A stretch of 64,000 bases of DNA, from the NCBI GenBank assembly GCA_034620365.1, contig JAQGEQ010000159.1:1-64000 (forward strand). The letters run 5' to 3'. The translations under genes were made by a program, and so were the position numbers. The DNA is from Pegea sp. RAD2-039. Its lineage: Eukaryota > Chordata > Thaliacea > Salpida > Salpidae. The notes beneath the pieces were generated by a model. The model saw nothing but the letters and a program-made list of their open reading frames with translations. It was not told the origin of the DNA and ran no database searches. Positions 11,395 to 24,189 of the stretch are shown here, piece by piece; positions within the stretch are counted from its first letter, which is position 1, and each line of letters opens with the position of its first letter.

Positions 11395-14270
11395 AAAGTT
11401 TTGTTGTAAAGTACTTTAGCTCCTAATTTTAAAACTTTGCAATCCTTTACGAAAAATTGAGTTTTATTTAACTTTTCATTTCTTATAAACGTTGTTGCAA
11501 TCTGAAGTGTATAGGATCAAGCTCCAATGAAAATAATTTTATAATTTAATTGATAAACATTTTCTTGACAAATATTTTTCAGATAGAAAATTTGATTTTA
11601 AAGTTGATAAGAAAGTTTTTTACAAGTTTACTATTATACACACAAAATTAGTTTAATTTTTCTTATGAAGTTTTATTTAATTTAGATTTAAAGTTATTTC
11701 CACTTCAATGATTAATTTTAAAAATTATCCATTGTTTTGACAAATTTAAATTAAGTCAAAAGCCATGTGACCCTTTGTTTTTAAAATAGTTAATTGAGAG
11801 TACTATAAGACTCAGATTTTTTTGTTTGATCTTCAAAATAAATTTCAAAAAGGTTAAACAACATTTTAATCTATATTCTATGAGTTAAATCCTCATTTTT
11901 TATTAAATAAATATTTCTTGAAAATTCTTTTTTTATTAAAGGATAACAAATATTATGAACCAGGTTACATTAAGATTAATAGTTCCTGCTATATGTTGGG
12001 TAAAATTTATTAGTAAGTCATGTATTTTACATGTTTTCATTATTAATTATAATCATTTGATAAATTTATGGATATGTAGAAACGTTTATACAGTTTGCAA
12101 AAAAACACATTGTGGTCTCTAATAAATAAAAATGAACTGCTTTCTTGATTTTTATTTCTCTAACAAAACAATTAAAAAAACAAATCTACTAACAATAAAG
12201 GATATACAAAACAAAATTTAATCCAAAATTTAATTTGAATATTTTATTAGTATTAAGAGTTTATTTAATATCAGGAAATTAAAATGAATTTTAAAATTTT
12301 TGTCTTTAATAATCACGACGAATTATAAATTATTAATTTCATATTTACAAGATTAAATATACGATTAAATTTGTATTACTAATAAGAAAGGAAAAGTTTT
12401 CAAAACCAAAATAAAAAAATTGATTATTTTTAAAGTGTATTTCCGAAATTAAAGAATTACAAAACATAGGATACACAATTTTTGAAAATTATTCATTTTG
12501 TCTGTTTTCCATATATAACAAAACTCTTTTGAATACATAAATAGAAAACGCATCTTTGAAATTATTGATTATAACTTGAAGAAAAGTTTCCAAAGTTATA
12601 AAAATATCTGTGAATATACAAAAGCTGTAAAAACTTGTATATTGAGATTTGATCAATATATCATGCGTGCTTTAATCAATAGATACCGTTACTGGAATCA
12701 TTATTATAAAATGCTTTACTTGGTATGATTTTAAATTGGATTATTAGTATTATAATTAATTTCATTTTTTGTTTTAAAAAGAACATTAACCTTTTTTATT
12801 GGAATTAAAAAAACAAACATTGAACTATTTTGTTTGAATTATAAGAAAGTGTTTCATTCTAAAAAAAAAGTATAAAATTTTTAAACCTTTACATTTAACT
12901 GTATTAATGATACTCGAGATGATATTTACTCCTATAAAGGTTAACTATTACCGCATTTATTTTTTGATATTTAAAAGTAAAAGTTATTTTAGAATTTAAT
13001 AAGTGTATAAGGCTTAAAGGAAATTAAATTTTAATAAATTGTTTAATAAGTTTAAATTTATGACATTTTTTACTGCTTGCGTCACCAAACGGATAAAATA
13101 ATTCGGCTACAAAAACAAATAAATAAACTTTCAACATTCATGGGATAGATTAGTTTAATAATTTATATATTTGTAGAATAATATTTAATTTTTTTTAACG
13201 TTAATTTTCTTGAATTAATTTTTTACCATAATTGATTAACTTATGTATTTGGTGAGGTGAAACATCTGTGTTGAAATCATAAAGAAAAATATCTTGTATA
13301 CATTGTGTTTATTTATTAATTATGTAAATATTAAACAATATTGTTTAAATTTTGAAAAAACAAGAAATTTTTATTTATAAATATAAATAAGCTTTCCAGT
13401 CTGTTAGTACTCACAATTTAAAAACAAAACATTCAAATGGCTTTTGACTTAATTTCTAAAAGTCTTCATTTATCAGCGCCACCAAATTGTGTATGGGATC
13501 AAACTCAAATGAAATTAATGTTATAATTTTCTTGATAAGCAATTTGTTGACAAATATTGTTCAAATTGAAAATTTGATTTTAAAGTTGATAAGAAATTTT
13601 TTATAAGTTTACTATTATACAAATCAAATTAGTTTAATTTTTTTGATCAATTTTTATTTAATTCAGATTAAAATTTATTCTACTTCGATGATTAAAATTA
13701 AAAATGATCAATCGTACTGATGATCAAAAATTAAATCAAAACCATGTGACTTTTTGTTTTTAAAAATGAGACTTTTATAAGACTCACGGATTTTATTCGT
13801 TTGATCTTCAAAATAATTTAAAAATCATACAAACCATTAAAGCAATTTAATCAGCAGTATTAGATATTTGTTATTAGCCAAAATATTCTATTTCTAGAGA
13901 ACGCAAACGATAAAAGCAAAAAGTTATAATAAATGGGTTTTTAATTAATTTAAAATATTTAATTTAATCTGAGTACAATATTCATATTATCAAAGTTACA
14001 TTTGCTTTTAACTATAGAAAAATATATTCTGCAATAGTTAAAATTAATATTAGTAAACATTTGCTCGAATATTATAAATACAATTTATATTTGTTGAATT
14101 TGTGTTTATAGTTGCTGTATTACGATTTATTATATTACGATTAATCGTTTACACTGAACTAGAAACTTTTGTATTCCTCAGAATTAATTTACAACTTTAA
14201 CAAACTTCATGATATTTAATGGTGAAATTAAATGTAGATTATTTGATGATGAGATTTAACTAAATTTTAT
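11395..14270 (+). repeat. Segmental duplication 1, copy a
   Basis: This is collinear with 31,330-34,650. Parts in order: an arm module (palindrome 11,407-11,418; D box about 11,481-11,531; E box near 11,765); a linker with ACAAATATTATGAACCAGGT and TAATCACGACGAATTATAAA; a decayed A box (13,079-13,092); a second D-E pair (D at about 13,478-13,520, E near 13,690-13,760); and a J segment. The other copy carries an extra insertion of about 425 bp (32,268-32,692) absent here. Confidence 0.85.
13079..13092 (+). promoter_or_regulatory. A2-like box, decayed
   Basis: GCGTCACCAAACGG, followed by ATAAAATAATTCGGCTACAA, sits where A2 boxes sit in related linkers. The sister copy is 33,444-33,457 (GCGTCACTAAACGG). 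The CTCF-like core is degraded. Confidence 0.35.
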
Positions 14271-14290
14271 TTTAAATAAAATACAATCTC
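13890..14290 (+). repeat. J segment, copy 1
   Basis: A linker found at 34,270, 42,250, 46,610 and 54,880 (plus), about 21,500 (minus) and partly at 44,820 (minus). It contains GCAAACGATAAAAGCAAAAA, the 12-bp palindrome ACGATTAATCGT (14,137-14,148), TTTGTATTCCTCAGA and TTAATGGTGAAATTAAATGT. It usually leads into a B hairpin. Confidence 0.75.
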
Positions 14291-14299
14291 TGTATTTCT

Positions 14300-14510
14300 T
14301 ACTTATGAAAAACACTTAGTTAATAAACAGATGCAAAAGTGCATCTTCCAAATATTGCATTTATAAATACTGGATTTGGTATTTCAGTGAAAAAAGGATT
14401 TGTAAATGTCAATATAAGCTGCATAAGACCTTATGTTTGTGGCTTCATCAAAAATTAGGTATACTTTAATCATTTAAAATGATATTCAAAAGATGATTAC
14501 GTTGTTTACT
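14300..14510 (+). repeat. B-C module
   Basis: A perfect B hairpin AGATGCAAAAGTGCATCT (14,329-14,346) is followed by TCCAAATATTGCATTTATAA and, about 80 bp later, a C box ACCTTATGTTTGTGGCTTCA. Sister modules preceded by J are at 47,049 and 55,309. Confidence 0.8.
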
Positions 14511-14559
14511 AAAGTAATTTTGTATAATTTACTAAATTAATTATATAAAGCTTTTTAAG

Positions 14560-17500
14560 TTTTTTTGAAGATTACATTATATATAAAAATTATAAATGGT
14601 TGAAAGATGCAACAAATATTAAAAATTTTTTTGAAATTTTAGGATACTTTATTAGAGAGTAAAAGGAATAGAATTATTATCTAATGAAAAAAATTTTGAA
14701 AATGGTTACTTATTTTTCTATTTTTTTTAAATAGATTATTGTCTAGCTTGGTGACTATGCAAGAAAAATTTAAACTTTGTTTTAACTAAATATAAATACT
14801 TAAGTCTCAGAAAGTTTTTTACGAAAATTATATATATAGAAGCATATATAAATCAGTATATTTCTCCTATTAATAGAATTGTATAAAAACCTATTATGAC
14901 TAAGTACTTTGCAAGATGCCCTCTTTCATCTATCTATTAAACACTTATTCATAATAGTAAGAAATATAAAATTTTTACAGTTCTTTTAAATTTTAGCTCG
15001 AATTTTAAACTTCTTTTTTTTAAAACAACTTATTTTGGTTCAATTTATTTTGTTTATGTTTTACAAATAATATAAGAAAAGTCAATATATTTGAAAAACA
15101 ATTATAAACAGTTTATTTACATTAGTCTAAAAAAGTAATTTTTTTACTCATTACACCAATATAATAATATTTAAAATTACTTTTATGTTTCTATCTGTAG
15201 AGAACTGAAACTCAGGTTGCTAATTGAATTTTCAATGGAAATTATTTTCAACTCTAAATTTAACCCTTTAATTATTTTCTAACGCTTTGTTATTGTCTAG
15301 AGCATAAAAGATCAAGTTCTAACGAAATAATTTTCGTAGTTTTTATATTGAGCTCTATGTCAACAAAAAATAAATAAAAGATAATATTTATTACTTTTAT
15401 TGCTTATTAGCATATTTACTTTTAACTATCAATGTTGAAATTGTGTTGACTATAAATCTATTGCTTTATAACCATGATTAAATATATTAAACATTATTAT
15501 TTTATTAAGTAAATAGACGAAATTTTTTAATTTATTTTCAGAACTAAGAAAACCAAAGTAATTATTTTACTGTTACTTGATATACAGTTGAACCGATAAT
15601 ATTATTATAACAATAATATTTTCAATAACATTATTAGTCGATAAAGGCGCATGAAAAATTTAACGATACCACAAACGTAAGATTGAATATAGTTAATATA
15701 TAACCGTAAAGATTTCGAATAAACAAGATCCGTACGATTTGGTACGCACTTAATCTAATAATTTTAGAAGATTCACCTTTGCATCTAACTAAAAAAGGTT
15801 TATATTATAGTAAAAATAACAAGTTTCTTCGTTTTGGCGAGATTGCTTGATATTTACAAATTTCTTCTACAAATTCAAAATTAAATTTTCTTTTAAATGT
15901 TGACTAACGTTTTCAGTAATTTAATAAAATAATTTTGGAGCATATAGCAGTTTTTCATAATTATTAATGATTTTTAAGAAACAAAGAGACTCAATACTGT
16001 TTATTTAATTTGATTGGAAATTCAAAGTATTTTGACTTGTGCTTCTTATAAAGTTCATTTTAGTTAAGAATGCATAATTGTTTGTGTTTTAAAATATTTT
16101 CAAAATGTATAAACTACTTATCTATTATTTTGTCTTTTTTTCTATGAAAATTTAAAACATTACTTAAATCCCAACAATTTACTTTTAAATTTCCACACAT
16201 AAAAATTTAAACTAATTAATATTAAATCAAATAAGTATGCAAAGTACTTTATATCCGATGGTTGAATGAAATCAAGGTAATAATCGTAGTTTAATAACTT
16301 AGTGGTTCTTTTTCATTTGCTCAAAAAAAATAATTTTCTGGAATAAATAGAGAATTGCGAAGTACCAACTAAAAAATACTAAAAGAAGATTGGATAAAAT
16401 ATGACGTAAACATTCCAAATGATGACTACTGACATAAATTTTCAACAAAAGATTTGTTATTAAAAATACATAAATTGATTTATTTAAATTTGGTACCACA
16501 AACGCTAAACTGCAACAAACTTATAAACAATGAAACTTTGAACAACGAAATTCGATTTTGAAATCTGGTTCCATCTGTTGAATTACAAATTTGAAGTTGA
16601 ATGAATTTTCAACAAATTTTGAATTTTTTAATAACATGAATTGCTTGAATTTCCTTTATATGCAAATGATGAGATACAAATAAATAGTGAAGTAAAAATA
16701 ATAAAATAAAATTTTATTAATTGGTCAAAAGTTCATTTCATTATTGTAAATATGTTTCTGATAATATGACAGAATGTCTACAAAAAAACACTTTTCTTTC
16801 AAAAACATTTTTACTTTTAATTCAGTTTAAAAGAAATTAAGCAACAAAATTCGTACTTTATAAACTTTTTTTGATATTTTTTAGTCACATGCATTTAATA
16901 TTATTTGGATAATTATATTTTAGTCTTCTAACTAGTTTAGTGCAGTTAAAAGCTTTTTAGAGATTTAAGAAATAGTCTTTTATTAGAAAATAATTTGATT
17001 TAAATTGATTGAAAATTAGGTAGTTTGGCGGATGTATGAATATTTTGCTGATGATGAAGAAATTATATCAAGGCTTTAAACTTCAAATATTTTAGTAAGA
17101 ATTAATTGACGATTAATTTTTAAATTTAATTTTAAACTTGAAATGAAGAATAAAATTCTTTTTAAATTCATCAATAATTAGCAACTAATGTTTTAAAAAA
17201 TAATAGAAAATTAAAAATTAACTTTTCTTATTTTGATGAAAACTTTCGAACCTTGATGAAAGTGTGCTTTTGATTGACAAGAAAATTTATCGTTGAATAT
17301 ATATTATTAAATTGCAAATTTTTCACACCAAAAATGTTTAATGATAAACTATTGTCTGTTTGAATCTGTATATGACATTCATAATTGCAAATATTTATAA
17401 CAAGTCATCACCAAAAAATTAAATTATTTGCTTTTTATAACAAAAAAGACTTTTAAACATCTTATCAAAGAAATCCCTAGTATAATCTGGTAAATATAAA

Positions 17501-18433
17501 GTTTATAAAAAAAAATATATTTCAGTTTTTACAGATGTAATATAGATTAATTAAATAAATATTCAGTTGATTTAAATCAAATAACAAAATCAAGCAAAAA
17601 TATTATTTATAAATTTTAGATTTTATGTTATTGAGAAGTTTTGATAATTTGAGAAAAACTTATTCCATCGTAATAAACATTTAAATTAAACATAAAAATA
17701 TAAATACAAATATAAATTGTGGTTTTTAAAATTACAATGTAATAGTTTTTTATATTACTTCTTTTTTAATTCCATTGAAAAATTTCAATTTTTGTTGAAA
17801 TGAAAAAACCAGAATTTCCAATTAACTTATACTGTGAAGTAAATTGAACCAATAATAACATTAGAAAAATAGTATTTTCAACAACAATAACAATAAAGTG
17901 AAGCATAGTTAATATTTGAAGAAATTGCGACTTTAGGTAATTTATTGCTTTTTTATAACCATAGATAGTTATGACCTGGAAAATATTTCACCAATTTCTG
18001 GTCCATAATATGAAAGATGTACTTTTATATATAATTTATATCAAGTTTTTTATATTACAAAAAGACAAAAATTTTCAGATTTCCTAAAAATACTTGCATC
18101 TTTGAGATTTTAAAATATATATTATTAAAATTAATCTTTAAAAATTTATCAACTTTTTATTATTATTATTATTTTTTTTTTATTATCTTTGAAATAGTTT
18201 TGTTTATTATTTTCTTTTTTTGTTTATGTTTATATTTTTATAATTTTTCTTATCAACTTAAAAATCGATTTTTTATATTTCAGCATTATTAGTCAACAAG
18301 AAGTTTATTATTGAAACTAGAAAAATTTAATCGTTTGAACTTGATCCCACAAACACTAGTTTTCAGAAAATTTATAAATAATGAAAAGTACACTAAAACT
18401 AGACACTATAAACGTGTTAATAAAATTTTGGTA
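14560..18433 (+). repeat. Segmental duplication 2, copy a
   Basis: This is collinear and highly similar with 55,540-59,413; a looser match extends left to about 13.65/54.65 kb. It holds a decayed A-like box (14,741-14,755, GTCTAGCTTGGTGAC), a D box at about 15,290-15,325, a minus B-C module (15.59-15.79 kb), a minus D-hairpin arm (about 16.48-16.62 kb) and the left arm of element II. The 66-codon frames at 16,299-16,499 and 57,279-57,479 are this repeat in the same frame, not a gene. Confidence 0.85.
15590..15790 (-). repeat. B-C module, minus, with an extra CGTAC hairpin
   Basis: C box text AACGATACCACAAACGTAAG is followed by the hairpin CGTAC-GATTTG-GTACG (15,731-15,746) and a decayed B hairpin (15,768-15,786). 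In the duplicate at 56.71 kb the CGTAC stem is intact although its loop reads GTTCTG, so the stem is kept while the loop changes. Confidence 0.65.
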
Positions 18434-19351
18434 TTTGGAGTTGAATTACTTTTCAATGAAATTATAATTAAGTAGAATAACTTGAGCTCTACAACAAAGA
18501 ACAAAAACAAAAATACTTCAAAGCTCTTGTAAACATGGTTACTGACAACGTGCTAGAATGTTTAGAAATACAAAACTTTTTTTTCAACAAAATTAGTATT
18601 TCTACTTCTACTTTAGATTAAAAAATAAAATTATTCAGCAAAATATATATATTTTTTGTTTTATATTATTTAACGGAAATCAATCAGTATCAGTTTGACA
18701 AATCTCTTTTTAATTTTTTGAAAAGTTCAAATCAATCGACAAATATCAAGAAATTGAAAATTTTTGTTCATTAGATGAAATATCAAATAGTATTATCCGT
18801 TTATAAAATTGTAAACGTTTTAATTATTTAATTTTAACCAACTAATTTACAAATAGTAAATTTTGTACTAATATCAACTATCAATTTCTTTTAAATTATT
18901 AATATTGACAGTTATCTTATAGTTCATAATTTAATGAAAAATATTTTTATTTCGAAATAAGAACTTTGAGGAAAAACTAAAACTTTAAATTAGATTATCA
19001 TTTTTAATTGCTGATCTTACAAGGAATCATTTAGCGTTCTATAGCCCTTATTCTAATGCTTTGAAGAATTTAGATAAAAGTATTTCAAGTTTTTGGTGAA
19101 AAGTAACCTGAAAAAGTAAACATGAACCATTCTACAAATTATAATAATCTGTAAAATATTTTAACAGAAGACTATTGAAGGATTAAATATTTGTTGTTGT
19201 GCTTACCTTACAAAATAAATTATGAGCCATTTTTATTTCATATCTGAAAAACTAAAAATATTTGAATATTTAAATTACACTTCTACAAGGAAGATGTAAA
19301 TATCAAGCAATCAAAAAAATAATTAAAAGAAAATTACAATATTTGACAATC

Positions 19352-19369
19352 AGATGCAAACGTGCATCT
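19352..19369 (+). repeat. B hairpin, perfect 7-bp stem
   Basis: AGATGCA-AACG-TGCATCT followed by TCCAAAT. The start lies 437 bp before the start of the A1 box. Confidence 0.75.
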
Positions 19370-19788
19370 TCCAAATAAATTGGTAGACGGAGAACAAGTG
19401 AATAAACGTCTCAACTTCCCCGTGAGCTTTACAGTATAATATTATCTTCATTCAATCTTATATTTGTGGTATCAGTAAATTTTTCGATTGATTTATTCAG
19501 TCGATAATGTTATTGATATTATCATTTTTAGCTGAACTTCTATCTAAACGGTTTTTTGTTATTTCTTTATTCCTCTCAATGAATAATTTTGTTAGTTGTA
19601 ATTATCGTTAAATAATATTAAATTTTAATTTAAACCTAATGTGTTATTGTGTAAATAGTATTTAAAAAATTTAAAATAAGTAGTACATTGGTCAGTGTGG
19701 TTATTTAAAAACTGTATTGTTTTAGAAAATGTAAACAAGTAAGAACTACAAGATAAATCTACAAAAAACAAATCAACTGTTTCTTTTT

Positions 19789-19808
19789 CCGCTACTTGGC
19801 GCTAGACG
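19789..19808 (+). promoter_or_regulatory. A1 GC-rich box
   Basis: CCGCTACTTGGCGCTAGACG, preceded by AACTGTTTCTTTTT. Identical or nearly identical boxes lie at the same relative place in elements III to VI. It resembles the CTCF core less well than A2 (CTT where the core has GRK). Confidence 0.5.
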
Positions 19809-20504
19809 TTTTTTTTTTTGTCAAAAAACACTTTAAAAAATTTTTTTAATCATTTTTTTATAATTTTAAAATTTTTGTGGTATTACTTTCAGTTTACAGA
19901 AAATATGTTCTGACAATTTTAAATATTTACGTATTATTAAGAATTTAGAAAAGGTTAGTAATTCATATAGTTTCCATTCTTAAAAATTAATTTCACTTTT
20001 TGTAAATTGATATATCAAGAGCAAAAAATTACAACTTTTAAAACTCAAGAAAGATAGAATCTAAAGATAGAAAAAAAATAATTGCCGAGCTGATATTTAA
20101 TGATTTCGATTAAATGATAATAAAAAGCAAAATACTAGCTTTGTTGAATAAAAAGTTTTCAAATAATAAAACATCTGTTATAATACCAACAACATTTTTA
20201 CAAAAATATTTTGTATTAAATAAAAACAAAAGTTATTAAACTTATTTATTATTTAAAGTTTCGTTGTAAAGTACTTTAACTCCAAATGTAAAAACTTTGC
20301 AATCCTTTACGAAAGATTGAGTTTTATTTTACTTTTCACTTATAATAAACGTTGTTGCCATCTGAAGTGTATTGGATCAAGTTCGAATGAAATTAATTTT
20401 ATAATTTTATTGATAAGCTCTTTTCTGACAAATATTGTTCAAATTGAAAATTTAATTTTAAGATTTTCAATCTTTTTGCATTTAACCAATTTAATTAAAA
20501 AAAA

Positions 20505-21095
20505 AGACTTCATAACTGACGTCATAATTGTTTGTACAGATTCATAACATCAAATATTTTAAAGGAAAGTTTGGTAGTACTTTTAAAAAGAATGTTGCTA
20601 TAACTGTTATGTTCGTACTTTTTACGAATTTAAATTTATAATATTTTGAAAAATAAATTGTTTTAAAATATATTTTATTAAACAAATTTTTACAAAGTAA
20701 TAAAACAAAATTTTAACGTTTGAAAAAAGGTAATTTCGAATCGACTGAATGTCGATGACACCTTTTAGTATTTTTTAAATATTTAAATATTAATGCATTT
20801 CACGTCTCCGAGACAACAACTTTGATATGTTTTCTGAAATGAATAATTTGTTTCTTAATTTGATAAAGTATGTTATTTAATATAATTATTTATTTTGTTG
20901 CATGTACAAAACTGTTTTCAGTTTTTAGTGACATTTTTGAATTCATATCAACAAAATTAAAATTGCTTCAAAATAAATAAGCTTAGATAGTTACCAAAAA
21001 ATTTTTATCATTTATTTCCTAATCAAAAAATTAAATTTTGTTCTTTTTACTCCTTGCGTTACCTAGCGGTTATCGTATTTTGGTTACAACAACAA
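20505..21095 (+). repeat. L repeat, copy 2
   Basis: It matches 6670-7260. It includes the L hairpin (20,740-20,756), TGCATGTACAAAACTGTTTTC-type text and the A2 box GCGTTACCTAGCGGT (21,056-21,070). The A2 core differs from the copy at 7222 by two adjacent changes. A TGACGTCA palindrome is at 20,517-20,524. Confidence 0.75.
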
Positions 21096-21299
21096 ATATT
21101 CTGAAACTTAATTAGTATTTTATCAAACCACTTTAATGTAGTACAATTTGTAGGTTGGTTTATGTTTTTTGCAACGAAGCAAATTAATATTTTTTCATTC
21201 TTGAATGTTAAAAAAGAATTGATTAAACTTTTTTTGTAAAAATTTTTCTACATTTAAAAAAAAATTTTTGTAAATGTTTTGTTGAATTTCATTTTAAAA

Positions 21300-21445
21300 G
21301 AATAAAGTATACTTAATTTTCGCTGAAGCCACAAATATAAGGTTATGCAGCTTATATTTAATATTTAAAAAATTCCTTTTTCACTGAAATACCAAATCCA
21401 GTATTTATAAATGCAATATTTGGAAGATGTACTTTTGCATCTGTT
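21300..21445 (-). repeat. B-C module, minus
   Basis: C box relic GCCACAAATATAAGGTTATG at about 21,328 is followed by the B hairpin AGATGTACTTTTGCATCT (21,425-21,442), whose one stem change gives a T-G wobble. It is the inverted counterpart of the module at 47.05-47.20 kb. Confidence 0.7.
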
Positions 21446-21499
21446 TATCAACTAAGTATTTTTCATAAGTAAGAAATACAGAGATTGCATTTTCTTTAA

Positions 21500-21900
21500 A
21501 ATAAAATTTAGTTAAATCTCATCATCAAATAATCTACATTTAATTTCACCATTAAATATCATGAAGTTTGTTAAAGTTGTAAAATAGCTCTGAGGAATAG
21601 AAAAGTTCCTAGTTCAGTGTAAACGAATAATCGTAATTAATTAAATCGTAATATAGCAACTATAAACACAAATCTAACAAATAAAAATTGTATATATAAT
21701 ATTCGAGCTAATAATTACTAAGATCAATTTTAACAGTTAAAGAATATATTTTTCAATAGTTAAAACCAAATGTAATTTTGATAAAATGAATATTGTACGC
21801 AGGTTAAATTAATTCTTTCAATATAGTTAAAAACCCATTAATTTTAACTTTTTGCTTCTATCGTTTGCGTTCTCTCGAAAATAGAATATCGTGGCTAATA
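21500..21900 (-). repeat. J segment, minus copy
   Basis: Reverse complement of the J linker: ATCATGAAGTTTGTTAAAGT, a decayed palindrome ACGAATAATCGT (21,623-21,634) and TTTTGCTTCTATCGTTTGCG. Confidence 0.7.
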
Positions 21901-21919
21901 ATAAATATCTAATACTTTG

Positions 21920-22420
21920 ATATTCTCTGTATAAATTACTTTAATGATTTGTATGATTTTTAAATTTGTAATTCATTTTGAAGATCAAACGAATATAATC
22001 TCTGAGTCTTATAGTACTCTCAATTAAAAAAAAAGTCACATGACTTTTGATTTTATTTTTCATCATCAGCACGACTGATGGTTTTAAATTTTAATCATCG
22101 AAGTAGGAATAACTTTAAATCTTAATTAAATACAACTTGATAAGAAAAATATTAAACTAATTTGGTTTGTATAATAGTAAACTTATAATAAATTTTCTGA
22201 TCAACTTTAAATCAAATTTTCTATTATAACAATTTTTGTGAACAAAATGCTTATCAATAAAATTATAAAATTAGTTTCATTTGAACTTGATCCCATACAC
22301 TTCAGATTGCAACAACGTTTATAAGAAATGAAAAGTAAATTAAAACTCAATCTTTCGTAAAGGATTGCAAAGTGTTTTAATTTGGAGCTAAAGTACTTTA
22401 CAACTAAACTTTAAATAATA
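21920..22420 (-). repeat. Arm module (E-D-hairpin), minus
   Basis: On the plus strand: AAAGTCACATGACTTTTGAT (E), a hairpin ATCAG-CACGA-CTGAT at about 22,066-22,080, GAACTTGATCCCATACACTT (D) and the palindrome TAAAGTACTTTA (22,389-22,400). All boxes are intact. Confidence 0.75.
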
Positions 22421-22449
22421 AACAAGTTAATTATAGTTAATATTAGTTA

Positions 22450-22670
22450 AAAATACGATAGTAATGTTATATATAACAGTATCTTTATAACATTAATATC
22501 AACAATAACTTTATCGATTGAATAAAGCCATCGAAAAATTTACCGATACCACAAACATAAGATTGAATGAAGATAATGTATAACCGTAAAGCTTACGAAG
22601 AAGTTATATCATTATATTACTTATCGGGATAACAATACTAATTTGGAAGATGCAGTTTTGAATTTGATTA
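22450..22670 (-). repeat. B-C module, minus, broken beside the hairpin
   Basis: It contains the hairpin ATCGATTG...CCATCGA, the C box GATACCACAAACATAAGATT, and the perfect small hairpin CGTAA-AGC-TTACG (22,585-22,597). Only the outer arm of the B hairpin (AGATGCA, 22,648-22,654) is intact. Just after GATTATC, at about 22,670, it runs into arm-module text (TTAATTAAATACAAC). Confidence 0.65.
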
Positions 22671-22671
22671 T

Positions 22672-22990
22672 CTTAATTAAATACAACTGGATAAGAAAAA
22701 TTAGACTAATTTGGTTTGTAAAATAGTAAACTTGTAATCAATTTTCTTATCAACTTTAAAATCAAATTTACTATTATAACAATTTTTGTCAACAAAATGC
22801 TTATCAATAAAATTATATAATTAGTTTCATTTGAACTTTATCCCATACACTTCAGATTGCAACAACGTTTATAAGAAAATAAGATTAAAATAAAACTCAA
22901 TCTTTCGTAAAGGATTGCAAAGTTTGTAAATTTGGAGTTAAATTCAAAGTTTTACTTTACAAGGAAACTTTAAATAATCAATAAATTTAT
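22672..22990 (-). repeat. Partial arm module (D-hairpin), minus
   Basis: A second copy of the 22.13-22.42 kb text: AAACTAATTTGGTTTGT-like start, ACTTTATCCCATACACTTCA (D) and TTTCGTAAAGGATTGCAAAG. The palindrome is disrupted here. It lies in tandem with the preceding arm, separated by the broken B-C module. Confidence 0.7.
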
Positions 22991-23099
22991 TAACTTGAGT
23001 TATTATTCATCACAAAATATTTTTGTAAACATGTTATTAGTAATATGACAGATTTTTTACTAATTGAAAACTTTTCATTCAAAAAAACTAGTATCTTGC

Positions 23100-23220
23100 T
23101 TTTTATTATTATTTAATCGAACTCATAAAATATCAGCTCGGCAATTTCTCTTTTTCTATCTTATGGATAGTAGAAATAAGTTAAAAAAAAAAACTTTACA
23201 AAAAAATATTTCAAAATTTT
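23100..23220 (-). repeat. F box and linker
   Basis: AATATCAGCTCGGCAATTTC is the F box in minus orientation, next to TATTTAATCGAACTCATAAA. It continues the same order as in the minus-strand element V. Confidence 0.55.
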
Positions 23221-23221
23221 C

Positions 23222-23530
23222 CATACAAAAATTGTATTGAATTGCTGAAAATAAAAAATGATTAAAGTTTAAAATAGAATTTGTCCTACCAAACGGAATT
23301 GTAAAATATCGAGTAATCTTAAGAAAGATGAAAATCGTGTCAATTCTTCCGATGAATAAAACTTGTTTGATAAACAGACGCAAATATGCATCTTCAAAAA
23401 TTGGGAGCCTGATATTTTCTTGTTGCTTCAATTTTCATTTATACACTTATATAATATCGGCATAAAATCTGATGTTTGTGGCGTCGTTAAATGTTGCTCA
23501 TTTTATAAATACATTTTTAATTTTATCGAA
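23222..23530 (+). repeat. T repeat, copy 1, with B-C module
   Basis: This aligns closely with 37,966-38,285: ACGGAATTGTAAAATATCGA, ATTCTTCCGATGAATAAA, a B hairpin with one mismatch (23,376-23,393), TTTATACACTTATATAATAT and GATGTTTGTGGCGTCGTTAA (C box). Open frames of 91 and 73 codons overlap here on opposite strands. They depend on this shared repeat, and stops differ between the copies, so I do not call them genes. Confidence 0.75.
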
Positions 23531-23589
23531 AATATTTACAACAAGATAAACAACATGTTTACAAAAAAATTTTGTATTAAATAATAACT

Positions 23590-24060
23590 CAAGTTATTAA
23601 ACATATTTATTATTTAAAGTTTTGTTGTAAAGTACTTTAACTACAAATTAAAAAACTTCGCAATCCTTTACGAAAGATTGAGTTTTATTTTACTTTTCAC
23701 TTATAATAAACGTTGTTGCAATCTGAAGTGTATGGGATCAAGCTCAAATGAAAATAATTTTATTGATAAGCATTTTGTTGACAAATATTGTTCAAATAAA
23801 AAATTAAATTTAAAGTTGATAAGAAAGTTTATTTTAACTTTACTAATATACAAACCAAATTAGTTTAATTTTTCTTATGAAGTTTTATTTATTTCAGATT
23901 TAAATTTACTTCTACTTAGAAGACTAAAATTAAAAATGATCAATCGTACTGACGATGAAAGAATATATCACAGGCCATGTGACTATTTGTTTTAAAAAAT
24001 GAGAGTACTATAGGACTAAGATATCATTTCGTTCTATCTTCAAAATAATTTGCAAATCAT
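23590..24060 (+). repeat. Arm module, plus
   Basis: Palindrome TAAAGTACTTTA (23,628-23,639), D box (AATCTGAAGTGTATGGGATC, about 23,720) and E box (CAATCGTACTGACGATGAA, then GGCCATGTGACTATTTG near 23,973). It faces the minus arm at 22.67-22.99, so the pair with the T repeat between forms a shorter foldback arrangement. Confidence 0.7.
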
Positions 24061-24189
24061 TCAAACCATTAAAGTAATTTATCCAGACACTATCAATGTT
24101 CAAAATATTCTATTTGCTAGAGAACGCAAACCATAAAAGCAAAAGTAAAAATTAATGTTTTTATGTATTAATGTCATAATTTTATGAAA

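Larger units (their letters stand above)
18250..20470 (+). mobile_element. Foldback-like element II, complete
   Basis: The left inverted arm has a D box (about 18,335-18,370, ACTTGATCCCACAAACACTA) and hairpin relic (18,440-18,457). The core has the B hairpin (19,352-19,369), C box (about 19,455), A1 (19,789-19,808) and F box (about 20,080-20,115). The right arm has the palindrome (20,267-20,278) and D box (about 20,350-20,390). The two arms align with each other as inverted repeats over hairpin, TCCAAAT, TTTTACTTTTCA, D box and GTTGATAAG. There is no coding capacity, so any mobility would need a transposase supplied from elsewhere. Target-site duplications could not be fixed. Confidence 0.65.
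17530..22170 (+). repeat. Large inverted repeat, left arm
   Basis: This reads as the reverse complement of about 46,310-50,960, with a spacer of about 24 kb. Anchors: AACAAAATCAAGCAAAAATA at 17.58 kb against its complement at 50.92 kb; CCCGTGAGC at 19.42 against GCTCACGGG at 49.08; the A2 box at 21.06 against 47.42; and the E box at 22.05 against 46.42. The arm spans element II, an L repeat, a minus B-C module, a minus J segment and part of an arm module. Confidence 0.85.
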